Positions 21,794 to 31,455 of a stretch of 64,000 nt of DNA are shown one piece after another. The translations under genes and the position numbers were made by a program. Source of the stretch: Candidatus Thermochlorobacteriaceae bacterium (GTDB taxonomy: Bacteria > Bacteroidota > Chlorobiia > Chlorobiales > Thermochlorobacteraceae); NCBI GenBank assembly GCA_029263855.1, contig JAJUFC010000016.1:1-64000 (forward strand), written 5' to 3'. Each line of letters starts with the position of its first letter. Position 1 is the first letter of the stretch. Under the pieces are notes generated by a model. That model searched no databases. It saw only the letters and a program-made list of their open reading frames with translations, and was not told the DNA's origin.

Positions 21794-22480
21794 TTACTTT
21801 TTCTCGTCGGGTTTTGGACGTCGCTCGAAGATTTCGTCGATGATGCCATACTCTTTGGCTTCGGTCGGCGTCATCCAGTTATCGCGCTCGGCATCTTTGT
21901 GGATTTTCTCGACAGGTTGTCCTGTGTGTTTTGCCATAATTTCCTCGAGCATCGTGCGCGTTTTTTGAATTTCTTTTGCCATAATCAAGATGTCGGTTTC
22001 TTGACCTTGCGCGCCGCCCGAAGGTTGATGAATCATAATGCGCGAGTGCGGAAGCGAGGCGCGTTTGCCTTTCTCGCCTGCGCAAAGGAGAAATGCACCC
22101 ATCGACGCCGCCATGCCGACGCAGACAGTCGAGATGGACGGACGAATGAATTGCATCGTATCATACACCCCTAAACCCGCATAAACACTGCCGCCGGGCG
22201 AATTGATGTAAAGATAAATATCGCGCTCGGGGTCTTCGGATTCCAAGAAGATGAGTTGCGCCATAATCAATCCTGCGGAGTGGTCGTCGACGACTGTTCC
22301 GTAAAAGATAATGCGCTCACGTAAGAGACGCGAGAAAATATCAAAGGCGCGCTCGCCGCGTCCTGATGTTTCAACCACCATCGGCACAAGCATGTTGCGC
22401 GTTTGGTTGATGCTTTGCTCGATGCGCGAGTCGAAGAGTTTGTTCGCGTGATAATCAAATCCAAAATTGATGTTTGCCAT
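21794..22480 (-). CDS. clpP: ATP-dependent Clp protease proteolytic subunit
   Basis: 228 residues; slightly longer than the ~200-residue norm because of an N-terminal extension of about 30 residues. ClpP forms the tetradecameric serine protease chamber fed by ClpX or ClpA. Catalytic triad: Ser126 in [11 protein letters not shown], His151 in MIHQPSGG and Asp200 in [27 protein letters not shown] and the QGQETDI handle-domain segment are also typical. A stem-loop follows the stop. ispF lies downstream on the same strand, but probably belongs to another transcript because of the intervening terminator. Confidence 0.97.
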   Translation of the reverse strand: MANINFGFDYHANKLFDSRIEQSINQTRNMLVPMVVETSGRGERAFDIFSRLLRERIIFYGTVVDDHSAGLIMAQLIFLESEDPERDIYLYINSPGGSVYAGLGVYDTMQFIRPSISTVCVGMAASMGAFLLCAGEKGKRASLPHSRIMIHQPSGGAQGQETDILIMAKEIQKTRTMLEEIMAKHTGQPVEKIHKDAERDNWMTPTEAKEYGIIDEIFERRPKPDEKK

Positions 22481-22564
22481 TTTTCGGAGAAGGTTAAAAT
22501 TAGACTGCCGCTCTGCAATAAATCAGTTCATTGCACAAAGAGCGACAAAAGGAAAACAAAAGAA

Positions 22565-23179
22565 TCAAAAAGAAAATTTAATTGTCGGTGTTCGATACTC
22601 GGGCAACTTCGTGCCGTCCCAAGAAGGATAGCGATGTCGATACACCGTTGCCTGAATCGCTTGCACGGCTTGTGCATCAAGGTCGTTGTGTTCCCACTTA
22701 ATTTCTTTAACGCGCCCAGTGGGCAAGACAACAAGTTTGAACGAGATGTAGCCACGCACGCCGTCCATTCGGCGTTTTGCCGCCTCAATCGTTGGGCGAA
22801 GTTCGTCTTCAAGGTCGGCAGTGGATTCGCTCATTTTGTCGGTATCGACGGGCATCTCGCGCTCTATTTTCTTGCCCGCGATTTCAGGCGGAAGCGTGTC
22901 GGCTCGAGCTTTCGCGTCTGCAAGTTCTTTTGCTTTCGCGGCGGCAAGGCTATCGTTAAGACGCTTGCGCTCGGCTTCTTCAGCGTCAAGGCGTTTCTTG
23001 ACGGCGGCAATGGAATCACGCCGACGTTGTTCTTCGACAGCCGCTAAATCTTGCGCTTGCTTCAAATCAATGTCGCTTTGATTTTTGCACCCCGAACAGC
23101 CTGAACAACCCGAGAGCGCAAGGCAAATCGCGACCGAAGCGAGCGTTGTGGAAACAAGTGAAATGAAGGTGTGTTTCAT
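22565..23179 (-). CDS. Lipoprotein with coiled coil and TonB-like C-terminal domain
   Basis: 204 residues. Signal peptide with a lipobox-like LALSGC around residues 20-25 followed by an unusual Cys-Ser-Gly run (SGCSGCSGCKN), so it is probably a lipoprotein. Residues ~38-100 form an Ala/Glu/Arg-rich coiled coil (KRLDAEEAERKRLNDSLAAAKAKE). The C-terminal ~70 residues (GYISFKLVVLPTGRVKEIKW...AVQAIQATVYRHRYPSW) have the G-x-V-x(9)-G-x-V strand pattern of TonB/AgmX-type C-terminal domains. Likely periplasmic, perhaps a cell-envelope linker. Exact role unknown. It lies between clpP and groEL, both on the same strand. Confidence 0.7.
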   Translation of the reverse strand: MKHTFISLVSTTLASVAICLALSGCSGCSGCKNQSDIDLKQAQDLAAVEEQRRRDSIAAVKKRLDAEEAERKRLNDSLAAAKAKELADAKARADTLPPEIAGKKIEREMPVDTDKMSESTADLEDELRPTIEAAKRRMDGVRGYISFKLVVLPTGRVKEIKWEHNDLDAQAVQAIQATVYRHRYPSWDGTKLPEYRTPTIKFSF

Positions 23180-23290
23180 CTAAAAGGTTGGAAAAAGTCA
23201 TTGCTTGAACAAGCGAAGATAAAACAGAGGTGCTTCATTTTGAAGAAATTTTCACAAAGATTCTCGAACAAGAAATGTAAAGTGATAAAC

Positions 23291-23327
23291 AAAAAGAGGC
23301 GAACCCGCCTAATGCGAACTCGCCTCT
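23291..23327 (-). terminator. Rho-independent terminator of groES-groEL
   Basis: On the minus strand, AGAGGCGA (23327-23320) pairs with TCGCCTCT (23302-23295) across a 17-nt loop, and TTTTTG follows directly (plus-strand AAAAA 23291-23295). It lies 30 nt after the groEL stop. Confidence 0.8.
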
Positions 23328-23356
23328 CTTGGAAACAATCGCGTGAGCGAAAAGGA

Positions 23357-25003
<1,647 letters not shown>

Positions 25004-25036
25004 TTAAATTTTTCAGAAAAATGTTTCAAAAACGAA

Positions 25037-25324
25037 TTAGTTGAGAATCGCGAAGATGTCGCTTTCGCGCATAATGAGGTATTCTTCGCCGTCAACGGTA
25101 ACTTCTGTGCCGGAATACTTTCCGTAAAGCACTTTGTCGCCGACTTTCACGCTGGGCTTGATGAGCGTGCCATTGTCGGCAGTTTTGCCCATACCAATTG
25201 CGACGATTTCCCCGTGTTGCGGCTTTTCTTTTCCAGTGTCAGGAATGTAGAGTCCGCCTTTTGTCTTTTCTTCTGCTGGGGCAGCTTTGACAACAACGCG
25301 GTCTGCCAAAGGTTGAAGTTTCAT
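25037..25324 (-). CDS. groS: Co-chaperonin GroES
   Basis: 95 residues from ATG 25324, preceded by a strong GGAGG at 9 nt. Longer in-frame starts would extend into the CIRCE/promoter region and are rejected. GroES caps the GroEL ring. The start [34 protein letters not shown] includes the mobile loop ([16 protein letters not shown]), and [35 protein letters not shown] is the conserved second half. It is followed by groEL on the same transcript. Confidence 0.98.
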   Translation of the reverse strand: MKLQPLADRVVVKAAPAEEKTKGGLYIPDTGKEKPQHGEIVAIGMGKTADNGTLIKPSVKVGDKVLYGKYSGTEVTVDGEEYLIMRESDIFAILN

Positions 25325-25419
25325 GGTAAATTCCTCCAAAAGTTTAAGTGAATGATTAGTGTTTGTGTTGAAAGCGAGTGAATTGAAACAATCCCACACA
25401 ATGGGCTGTCTTTCAACTT

Positions 25420-25446
25420 TTAGCACTCAAACGAAGAGAGTGCTAA
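25420..25446. promoter_or_regulatory. CIRCE operator (HrcA-binding site) of groES-groEL
   Basis: TTAGCACTC (25420-25428), a 9-nt spacer, then GAGTGCTAA (25438-25446): a perfect match to the CIRCE inverted repeat recognised by the heat-shock repressor HrcA. It lies between the promoter and the groES start, so groESL should be derepressed on heat shock. hrcA itself is not in this window. Confidence 0.97.
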
Positions 25447-25454
25447 AAGTGTTG

Positions 25455-25485
25455 CAAAGATAAATGTTTTTCCGTGCATTGTCAA
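25455..25485 (-). promoter_or_regulatory. Promoter of groES-groEL
   Basis: Minus-strand TTGACA (25485-25480), 17 nt, then TATCTT. Read as the Bacteroidota form it is TTG-N20-TATCTTTG (the -7 at 25462-25455), so it fits both consensus schemes. It ends 8 nt upstream of CIRCE, the expected arrangement for repression by HrcA. Confidence 0.8.
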
Positions 25486-25529
25486 GATGTCGTTTCAGTA
25501 GCATTGTGAGCGGAATACAAGAGGGGGAG

Positions 25530-26666
25530 TTAAAGCATCAAGGCGGATTCTGCGTCGGAGGCGCGTTTCAAGCAGTTTTCTATTGAATCGCCAATCGCGG
25601 TAATATGTCCCATTTTGCGCCCAATACGCGATTCCGCTTTGCCATAAAGATGAACTTTTGCCGAAGTTGAGCCGAGTGCCAAAGGAAGCGACAGAAGCGA
25701 GACAGGGCGATGCGTTTTGCCCAGCACATTCACCATCACGGCGGCAGGCGTGAGCATCGATACATCGCCAAGTGGGTAGTTCAAAATGGCGCGAATATGA
25801 TTTTCAAATTGCGACGTGATGCAAGCGTCAATCGTGTAGTGTCCTGAATTGTGCGGACGCGGCGCGAGTTCGTTGATTAAAATTTTTCCATCTTCTTTTA
25901 CGAACATCTCAACGCCGAAAACCCCGACGCCCTCAATCGATTCAATGGCGACTTGTGCCAAATTGCGTGCCGCCCACTCGGTTTCTTCTCCAATTTCGGC
26001 AGGAGCTTTCACGATTTTGCAGATGTGATTTTCTTGAATCGTCTCCACAATCGGATAAACTTTCACGGATTCATTGCGCGTGCGGGCAACGATGGTCGCA
26101 AGTTCTTTTTCAAATTTCACAAAGGCTTCTGCCATGATGGTGCGAGAAGGAAATCCCAATGCCGATAGTGTCTCAGGAATGTCGACGGAGGCGTGAATCG
26201 TGCGATTGCCGTAGCCGTCGTAACCGCCCGTGCGCGATTTGAGCAGGAAGGGATAACCATATTTGCGTCCGAAGTGTTCGGCGTCCTCAACGCAATGGAT
26301 TTCGGCAAAATCGGCAACAGGCAAGTTGTTTCGGCGAAGCGTTTCTTTTTGAACGAATTTATCTTGAACAAGCGCAACCGTTCTCGATGTTGGAAATACG
26401 GGCTTGCCCAGCGATTCCAAATACTCAAGCACGCGGGGCGCGATAAATTCATTTTCCAACGTAATAACTGACGCGCGCTGTGCAAACTTCGTGAGTTCGG
26501 ATTGCTCCGACCACTCGCCGACAAACGAATACGGCGTAACTTGACTTGCAGGGCTGTTTGGCACGCGCTCGTAAATGCACACGTTCATGCCAAAGCGAAA
26601 AGCGGCATAAGCCGACATGCGCGCTAATTGTCCGCCGCCCAAAATGCCGATGGTGATATTATTCAA
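25530..26666 (-). CDS. purK: 5-(carboxyamino)imidazole ribonucleotide synthase
   Basis: 378 residues. PurK uses ATP and bicarbonate to convert AIR to N5-CAIR in de novo purine synthesis. ATP-grasp fold: N-terminal GILGGGQLARMSAYAAFRFG, KSRTGGYDGYGNRTI (central ATP-grasp loop), FVKFEKELATIVAR and GVEMFVKEDGKILINELAPRPHNSGHYTIDAC, which holds the metal/substrate site. The C-terminal HLYGKAESRIGRKMGHIT segment is also typical. It follows the T9SS-tailed gene by 28 nt. purE is not in this window. Confidence 0.96.
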   Translation of the reverse strand: MNNITIGILGGGQLARMSAYAAFRFGMNVCIYERVPNSPASQVTPYSFVGEWSEQSELTKFAQRASVITLENEFIAPRVLEYLESLGKPVFPTSRTVALVQDKFVQKETLRRNNLPVADFAEIHCVEDAEHFGRKYGYPFLLKSRTGGYDGYGNRTIHASVDIPETLSALGFPSRTIMAEAFVKFEKELATIVARTRNESVKVYPIVETIQENHICKIVKAPAEIGEETEWAARNLAQVAIESIEGVGVFGVEMFVKEDGKILINELAPRPHNSGHYTIDACITSQFENHIRAILNYPLGDVSMLTPAAVMVNVLGKTHRPVSLLSLPLALGSTSAKVHLYGKAESRIGRKMGHITAIGDSIENCLKRASDAESALML

Positions 26667-26694
26667 AAGGCTGAAAAAGATTTGATTGGGAAAA

Positions 26695-27735
26695 CTATTT
26701 TGCGAGAATCATTTTTCGAGTTTCCGACCGCGCACCCGCCGTTAATCGGTAAAAATACAATCCACTGGCAAGGTTGAATTGAGCCGCATTGAAATTGAGC
26801 CGATATGTGCCTGCGCTTTGCCGCGTCTGAACCAGCGTTGCGACAGTTCTGCCGAGCACATCAAAAACCTCCAACCGAACATCGCTTGCCGCCGAGAGTC
26901 GATACGTGAAAGTTGTTGTTGGATTAAATGGATTTGGATAGTTCTGATGTAATTCAAACGCGAGAGGCGCAGGGTTAAATAGCGCGGAAAGCGGCTGTGT
27001 AGAGAGTTGTGTGATTTGTCCAGGTAAAGTAAATGCAGGAACGCCAAACAGGGAAAGGTTAATTGTAACGGTCGGCGTAACGCGCTTGACAATCCAAGTA
27101 TTTTGAGAAATCCAAGTGGTGTCGGGAATGGAAAAAAGCGGAAGCGGCGGAAACGGCGGCGGCAGAACTTGTGTGCCAACGCTTGTGGTAATCAAAAAGC
27201 GTTTTGCGTTGGTAAATGTGCCAAACGGAACGGCTACGGTTTGGTCAGAAAGTCGGCGACCAGTAATGGTAATGACCAACGGAACGGTAGTACTTGAATC
27301 TATTGGAACGGTAAAAGAGCGCGTGAGCAAAGTATAATTTTGATTGACGGCTTGCGCGAAGCGATAAGTGGAATACCAACCAATCAGCGTTTGTAGTGAG
27401 TCGGCAAGTGCGGGCGGAAGAGTGCTCAACGGAAGGTCTGAGCCAATGTATTGGAACCCGTTTGAGCCTTCTAAACTCACGAATGAAGAATCGCTTAGCA
27501 ATCCGTTGAGTGTCAGAATAAGTTTTGCAAGTTTGCCTTGATACATCATTTCCCCAGATAAAGAATCGACTCGAGTGCGTTCAGTGCCGGGAATAATGTT
27601 TTGGAGTGTATCTAATGTGGCGATGGAATAGTGCCACTTGTAGCCTGATTGTGCGGGGAAAAACGACGAGGCGGATTGCGCCGATGCACAGAGCGAGGTT
27701 AAAGTGAAAAGAAAGAGTAGACTCCACTGCTTCAT
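26695..27735 (-). CDS. T9SS-exported protein with C-terminal sorting domain
   Basis: 346 residues. A signal peptide (WSLLFLFTLTSLCASAQS) starts the protein. The last ~80 residues form a type A type IX secretion sorting domain: FELHQNYPNPFNPTTTFTYRL, then LEVFDVLGRTVATLV and ASGLYFYRLTAGARSETRKMILAK. This tail directs export through the PorSS/T9SS and is cleaved at the surface. The body (SGYKWHYSIATLDTLQNIIPGTERTRVDSL...) is beta-rich and I do not recognise it. It shows that this organism has a functional or recently functional T9SS. The substrate role is unknown. Confidence 0.88.
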   Translation of the reverse strand: MKQWSLLFLFTLTSLCASAQSASSFFPAQSGYKWHYSIATLDTLQNIIPGTERTRVDSLSGEMMYQGKLAKLILTLNGLLSDSSFVSLEGSNGFQYIGSDLPLSTLPPALADSLQTLIGWYSTYRFAQAVNQNYTLLTRSFTVPIDSSTTVPLVITITGRRLSDQTVAVPFGTFTNAKRFLITTSVGTQVLPPPFPPLPLFSIPDTTWISQNTWIVKRVTPTVTINLSLFGVPAFTLPGQITQLSTQPLSALFNPAPLAFELHQNYPNPFNPTTTFTYRLSAASDVRLEVFDVLGRTVATLVQTRQSAGTYRLNFNAAQFNLASGLYFYRLTAGARSETRKMILAK

Positions 27736-27763
27736 AATAGTGTGACTTGGTATTTCGTGAGGC

Positions 27764-29860
27764 TCAAGAGTTCAGGGTCATTGTCGTTTGAGAGGCAAGC
27801 GGTTTAGGCTTGATGGTAAGAATCGCGGCTTCATCGACCTCGTCGATTTGGTCGGGCGACATAAACTTCTTCGCGTATTCCTTATAGACCCCTGATTTGA
27901 CGAAGAGGTCGAGCAGGTCGGGGTCTAAGTGATGTTCGGCTTTCATTTTCGCCATAATTTTCATGGATTCGCTCAAAGTTTTGCCTTTTTTGTAGGGGCG
28001 GTCGACGGCGGTGAGCGCTTCGAAGACGTCGGCGATTGCCATGATGCGTGCGGGAATGGACATTTGTTCGCGGCGCAAGCCTTTCGGGTAGCCCGTGCCG
28101 TCCATTTTTTCGTGGTGTCCGCCCGCGTATTCGGGAACGCGCGCTAAGTTGCGCGGAAAGGGCAGTTGTTCGAGCATTTGAATCGTAACGACGATGTGGT
28201 CGTTGATGATTTTGCGTTCTTCGGGCGTGAGTGTGCCTCTGCGAATCGAGAGGTTGTAGATTTCTTCGGCACTTAAAAAGTCGCGCTCTTCACCATTCAA
28301 GACGATTTTTTGCGCACCGATTTTAGTAATGCGGTTAATTTTTTCATCAGCCAAGTATTCACCTCCAATGTTCACTTGCTCGAGGAAGCGTTCATCGTCG
28401 TCGATTTGTGCAAGACGCGCCTTGTATTCGGCTTCGAGCGTTTCTTGTGAGACGCCGTTGCGCTGAAAGGCAGTCAGGTAGTTGATGTATGCGTCGCGTC
28501 GCAGGATGTCGAAGCGCGTTTTGATGGTGTGAATGCGGTCGTAAATTGTCTCAAGTTTCGTGGCTTTATCCATCACGTGCACGGGCGTGGTTACTTTGCC
28601 GCAATCGTGAAGCCACGCGGCGATGTGCAGTTCATACCATTGTTCAGGGGTGAGATTGAAATCCTTGAACATTTCGTCTTGCGATTCGCACGTAGCGCGC
28701 GCAAGCATCTCGGTTAGAATTGGCACGCGATTGCAGTGCCCGCCCGTGTAGGGCGACTTTTTATCAATCGAGTCGGCGATTAACTTGATGAACGATTCGA
28801 GCAGAGTCTTTTGCTCTTCATAGAGGAGTTTATTTTCATACGCAATGCCCGCTTGCGAGGCGAGCGAATAGATGAAAAGTTCGTCGCGCTTTGAGAAGGG
28901 AAGAACCAGACCTTTCCACTCGTCTAAATTTTGGGAAAGTGGCACGCGAAAGTCGCGCTTTTTATTCATCAGTTGAATCACGCCAATCGGCTCGCGTTCA
29001 CGGTTGAGCATCGGAACCGTGAGCATTGATTTCATGCGATAGTTCCACTTTTCATCGAAAGCACGACCGCCGAAACTATAAGGCACGCCGTCAGGAAGAT
29101 GATAAACATCGGAAAGTGTCAGTGGTGCACGCGACAATGCGACATAGCCGACAATGCTTTTCGGCGTGATTGGCATGATAAAGCCCTCGAGAGGAATCTC
29201 GCGACTCATGTTTTTAGCATAGCGAAAGCGCAACTGTTTATCAGCGAAATAATCATGCTCATCAGATTCGGTGTCAGGTTTCTTTTCAACGAAGTAAAGA
29301 CTGCCTGCATCGGCACCTGTCATTTCCATGCAAGAAGTGAGAATCGTATCGAGAAGTTTTTCTGTGTCGCTTTCGTTGGAAAGAGCCGCGCCTAAATCGC
29401 TGATGCGTTGCAGTTCGTTCTGCGACTCTGAAAGCTCGTGTTGAAGCAGAGTGAAACGATGCTGTTGGCGGAAAAGATGTTCAACCCGATGGAGAAGCAT
29501 CTTGAAGGCGAGCGGTGTAACAGGTGTCTCGAGAATATCGACAGCACCAAAGCGATTGATGATTTCCTCTGTGCCGCCGAGTTCGGCAAAGTCTTCTTGC
29601 GAGCCGAGTGCGACAATGGCTAAATTGCGGTGTATATCCGATGGAATTCGACTCTTGGCACGGTGAAGCATCGTTGCGTCAACCAAAAGCAATATATCGA
29701 CGATGCCTTCGCCACGTGCTTGGCGTGCGTTGAGATGTGCAATGCCTTGTTGGTAACGATGATATTCAAAGGCGTAACTCAAGGCTTTTAAGCCGCTTTG
29801 TGTAATCGTTGCCGAAAGCCCGACATCGTCGAGAATATGAATCGTTTCGCTGGTCATCAT
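27764..29860 (-). CDS. Receiver-like, GAF and HD-GYP regulator (c-di-GMP phosphodiesterase type)
   Basis: 698 residues. Order: an N-terminal receiver-like region (1-135, with DILLLVDATML in the position of the phospho-Asp but ILETPVTP where the conserved Lys should be, so probably a non-phosphorylatable pseudo-receiver), then a coiled linker, a GAF domain (~160-345; DAGSLYFVEKK, SMLTVPMLNREREPIGVIQLMNKK), then HD-GYP. HD: WLHDCGKVTTP; GYP: HHEKMDGTGYPKGL; also IMAIADVFEALTAVDRPYKKGKT. A roughly 100-residue insertion lies between the HD and GYP parts. HD-GYP proteins hydrolyse c-di-GMP. Probably a single-gene transcript. Confidence 0.88.
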   Translation of the reverse strand: MMTSETIHILDDVGLSATITQSGLKALSYAFEYHRYQQGIAHLNARQARGEGIVDILLLVDATMLHRAKSRIPSDIHRNLAIVALGSQEDFAELGGTEEIINRFGAVDILETPVTPLAFKMLLHRVEHLFRQQHRFTLLQHELSESQNELQRISDLGAALSNESDTEKLLDTILTSCMEMTGADAGSLYFVEKKPDTESDEHDYFADKQLRFRYAKNMSREIPLEGFIMPITPKSIVGYVALSRAPLTLSDVYHLPDGVPYSFGGRAFDEKWNYRMKSMLTVPMLNREREPIGVIQLMNKKRDFRVPLSQNLDEWKGLVLPFSKRDELFIYSLASQAGIAYENKLLYEEQKTLLESFIKLIADSIDKKSPYTGGHCNRVPILTEMLARATCESQDEMFKDFNLTPEQWYELHIAAWLHDCGKVTTPVHVMDKATKLETIYDRIHTIKTRFDILRRDAYINYLTAFQRNGVSQETLEAEYKARLAQIDDDERFLEQVNIGGEYLADEKINRITKIGAQKIVLNGEERDFLSAEEIYNLSIRRGTLTPEERKIINDHIVVTIQMLEQLPFPRNLARVPEYAGGHHEKMDGTGYPKGLRREQMSIPARIMAIADVFEALTAVDRPYKKGKTLSESMKIMAKMKAEHHLDPDLLDLFVKSGVYKEYAKKFMSPDQIDEVDEAAILTIKPKPLASQTTMTLNS

Positions 29861-30057
29861 GATTGGCGAATGGTTTGGCGAAAAATTTGCGAGTGATGTA
29901 ACAACACTGGATTTTCAGTTAATCCTCAACAGGTGCGCTTGGTGTGGCTACTTCAACGAGAAATATAAAAATCTTCTCGTCATTCTCCGAAACTTTTTAC
30001 AATCTCGTTGGCATTTTGGTAATTTCTCCTACCACTGCATCAATTAACCTTTCACAC

Positions 30058-31020
30058 ATGACGCAATTTGCCATTGGGATTGATGTTGGCGCAACATCTA
30101 TCAAATTCGCCGCAGTCTCCAAAGCGGGAGAGTTTCTTTCCGAAACACGCGAGCCAACCGAAGGCGAAAAAGGAAAATCTGCCGTCGTTCAAAATCTGCT
30201 TAAAGGCATTTCAGCATTGATGGCGGCGCATAGGCGCGAGTCGCTCTTGGGCGTCGGCGTTGGCGTGCCGGGTGTCGTGAGTTACGAGGGCATTATTAAA
30301 ACCTTAACCAACATTCCCGATTGGCACAACGCAAACCTTGCAGAACTCTTGCAAGCGGAAATGAAAACGCACTTCGGCATTGTGCCAAAAATTGTAGTTG
30401 AAAACGATGCCAATGTTGCCGCACTTGGAGAATCGGCATTCGGGGCAGGCAAGCCGTTCAAAGATTTCGTCATGATTACGCTCGGCACAGGTGTCGGCGG
30501 CGGAATTATTTTAAACAAGAAAATTTTTCGCGGCTCAACAGGCGGCGCAGGCGAATTAGGGCACATCACGATTGACTTCAACAGCGACACATTGCACGCA
30601 GGCATTCGCGGCTCAATCGAAGGACTGATTGGACATCGCCAAATTACCGCATTCGCACAAAAACTGCTTCAGCAATCCCCATCGTCGCTCATTGTGGAAC
30701 TCTGTGACGGCGACCTTTCCAAACTTGAACCGAAAATTTTAACCGACGCCGCAAAGGCAGGCGACCAAGTGGCTCTGCAAGTGTGGCAATTTGTTGGAGA
30801 AATTTTAGGTGTTGGAATCGGAACGCTCGTCTCGGTATTGGACGTGCGCAAGTTCGTCATTGGCGGCGGCGTGGCGGGCGCGGGCGACTTCGTCTTGAAG
30901 TCGACGCTCGAGCAAGCCAAACGCTTTTCGCTCGAAGCGATGCATGAAGGGTTGGAAATTCTGCCCGCTGAACTCGGCAACCGCGCTGGTGTGATGGGCG
31001 CGGCGGCACTGTGTTTTTAA
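30058..31020 (+). CDS. ROK-family sugar kinase or glucokinase
   Basis: 320 residues from ATG 30058 (MTQFAIGIDVGATSIK); earlier in-frame codons to 29944 look non-coding. ROK kinases phosphorylate glucose or related sugars with ATP. The ATP-binding start FAIGIDVGATSIKFAAV, catalytic ENDANVAALGESAFG (Asp), ITLGTGVGGGIILNKKIFRGSTGGAGELGHI and the C-terminal GGGVAGAGDFVL are in place. Odd point: after GELGHI most ROK proteins have a zinc-binding CxCGxxGCxE; here it reads LHAGIRGSIEG, with no cysteine at all. Substrate is probably glucose, but this is inferred only. Confidence 0.88.
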   Translation: MTQFAIGIDVGATSIKFAAVSKAGEFLSETREPTEGEKGKSAVVQNLLKGISALMAAHRRESLLGVGVGVPGVVSYEGIIKTLTNIPDWHNANLAELLQAEMKTHFGIVPKIVVENDANVAALGESAFGAGKPFKDFVMITLGTGVGGGIILNKKIFRGSTGGAGELGHITIDFNSDTLHAGIRGSIEGLIGHRQITAFAQKLLQQSPSSLIVELCDGDLSKLEPKILTDAAKAGDQVALQVWQFVGEILGVGIGTLVSVLDVRKFVIGGGVAGAGDFVLKSTLEQAKRFSLEAMHEGLEILPAELGNRAGVMGAAALCF

Positions 31021-31029
31021 CGAATCAAT

Positions 31030-31455
31030 ATGAAACTCATTTGGCTACTTCACCTTGCGGCAACACTCTTTATGACGGGCGTTATTTGGTTCGTGCAAGT
31101 GGTGCATTATCCGCTTTTTAGCCGCGTCGGTAATGAAACCTTCACACTTTATGAATCCATGCACGCCACGCTGACTACACTCGTTGTTTTCCCCGCGATG
31201 ATGCTTGAACTCATTTCTGCCGCAGTGTTGCTCTTTAGCGATAAAGACGATTGGCGACTTTGGGCAGGAATGCTCTTGCTCATCGTGATTTGGATTTCAA
31301 CGATGTTCGTTCAAGTGCCAAAGCACAACGAATTGAGCGTCGGATTCAACAGTGCCGTTCATGCGTCGCTGGTGGCAACGAATTGGATTCGCACGGTTGC
31401 GTGGAGTTTGAGAAGCACGCTCGTGATTTGGAGTATTTCCGACAAGTTCAACTAA
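31030..31455 (+). CDS. Four-helix integral membrane protein
   Basis: 141 residues with four hydrophobic segments (LIWLLHLAATLFMTGVIWFVQ; LTTLVVFPAMMLELISAAVLLF; WAGMLLLIVIWISTMFVQV; WIRTVAWSLRSTLVIWSI). His and acidic residues lie at membrane edges (VVHYPLFSRVG, HNELSV), a layout seen in small uncharacterised DUF1772-like membrane proteins. I cannot name the function. Read 9 nt after the ROK kinase and probably cotranscribed. Its stop codon overlaps that of the convergent M14 peptidase gene. Confidence 0.72.
   Translation: MKLIWLLHLAATLFMTGVIWFVQVVHYPLFSRVGNETFTLYESMHATLTTLVVFPAMMLELISAAVLLFSDKDDWRLWAGMLLLIVIWISTMFVQVPKHNELSVGFNSAVHASLVATNWIRTVAWSLRSTLVIWSISDKFN

Noticed and set aside
29944-30057. 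Upstream extension of the ROK kinase
   Set aside because: Not similar to the family; the conserved GIDVGATS start lies just after ATG 30058.
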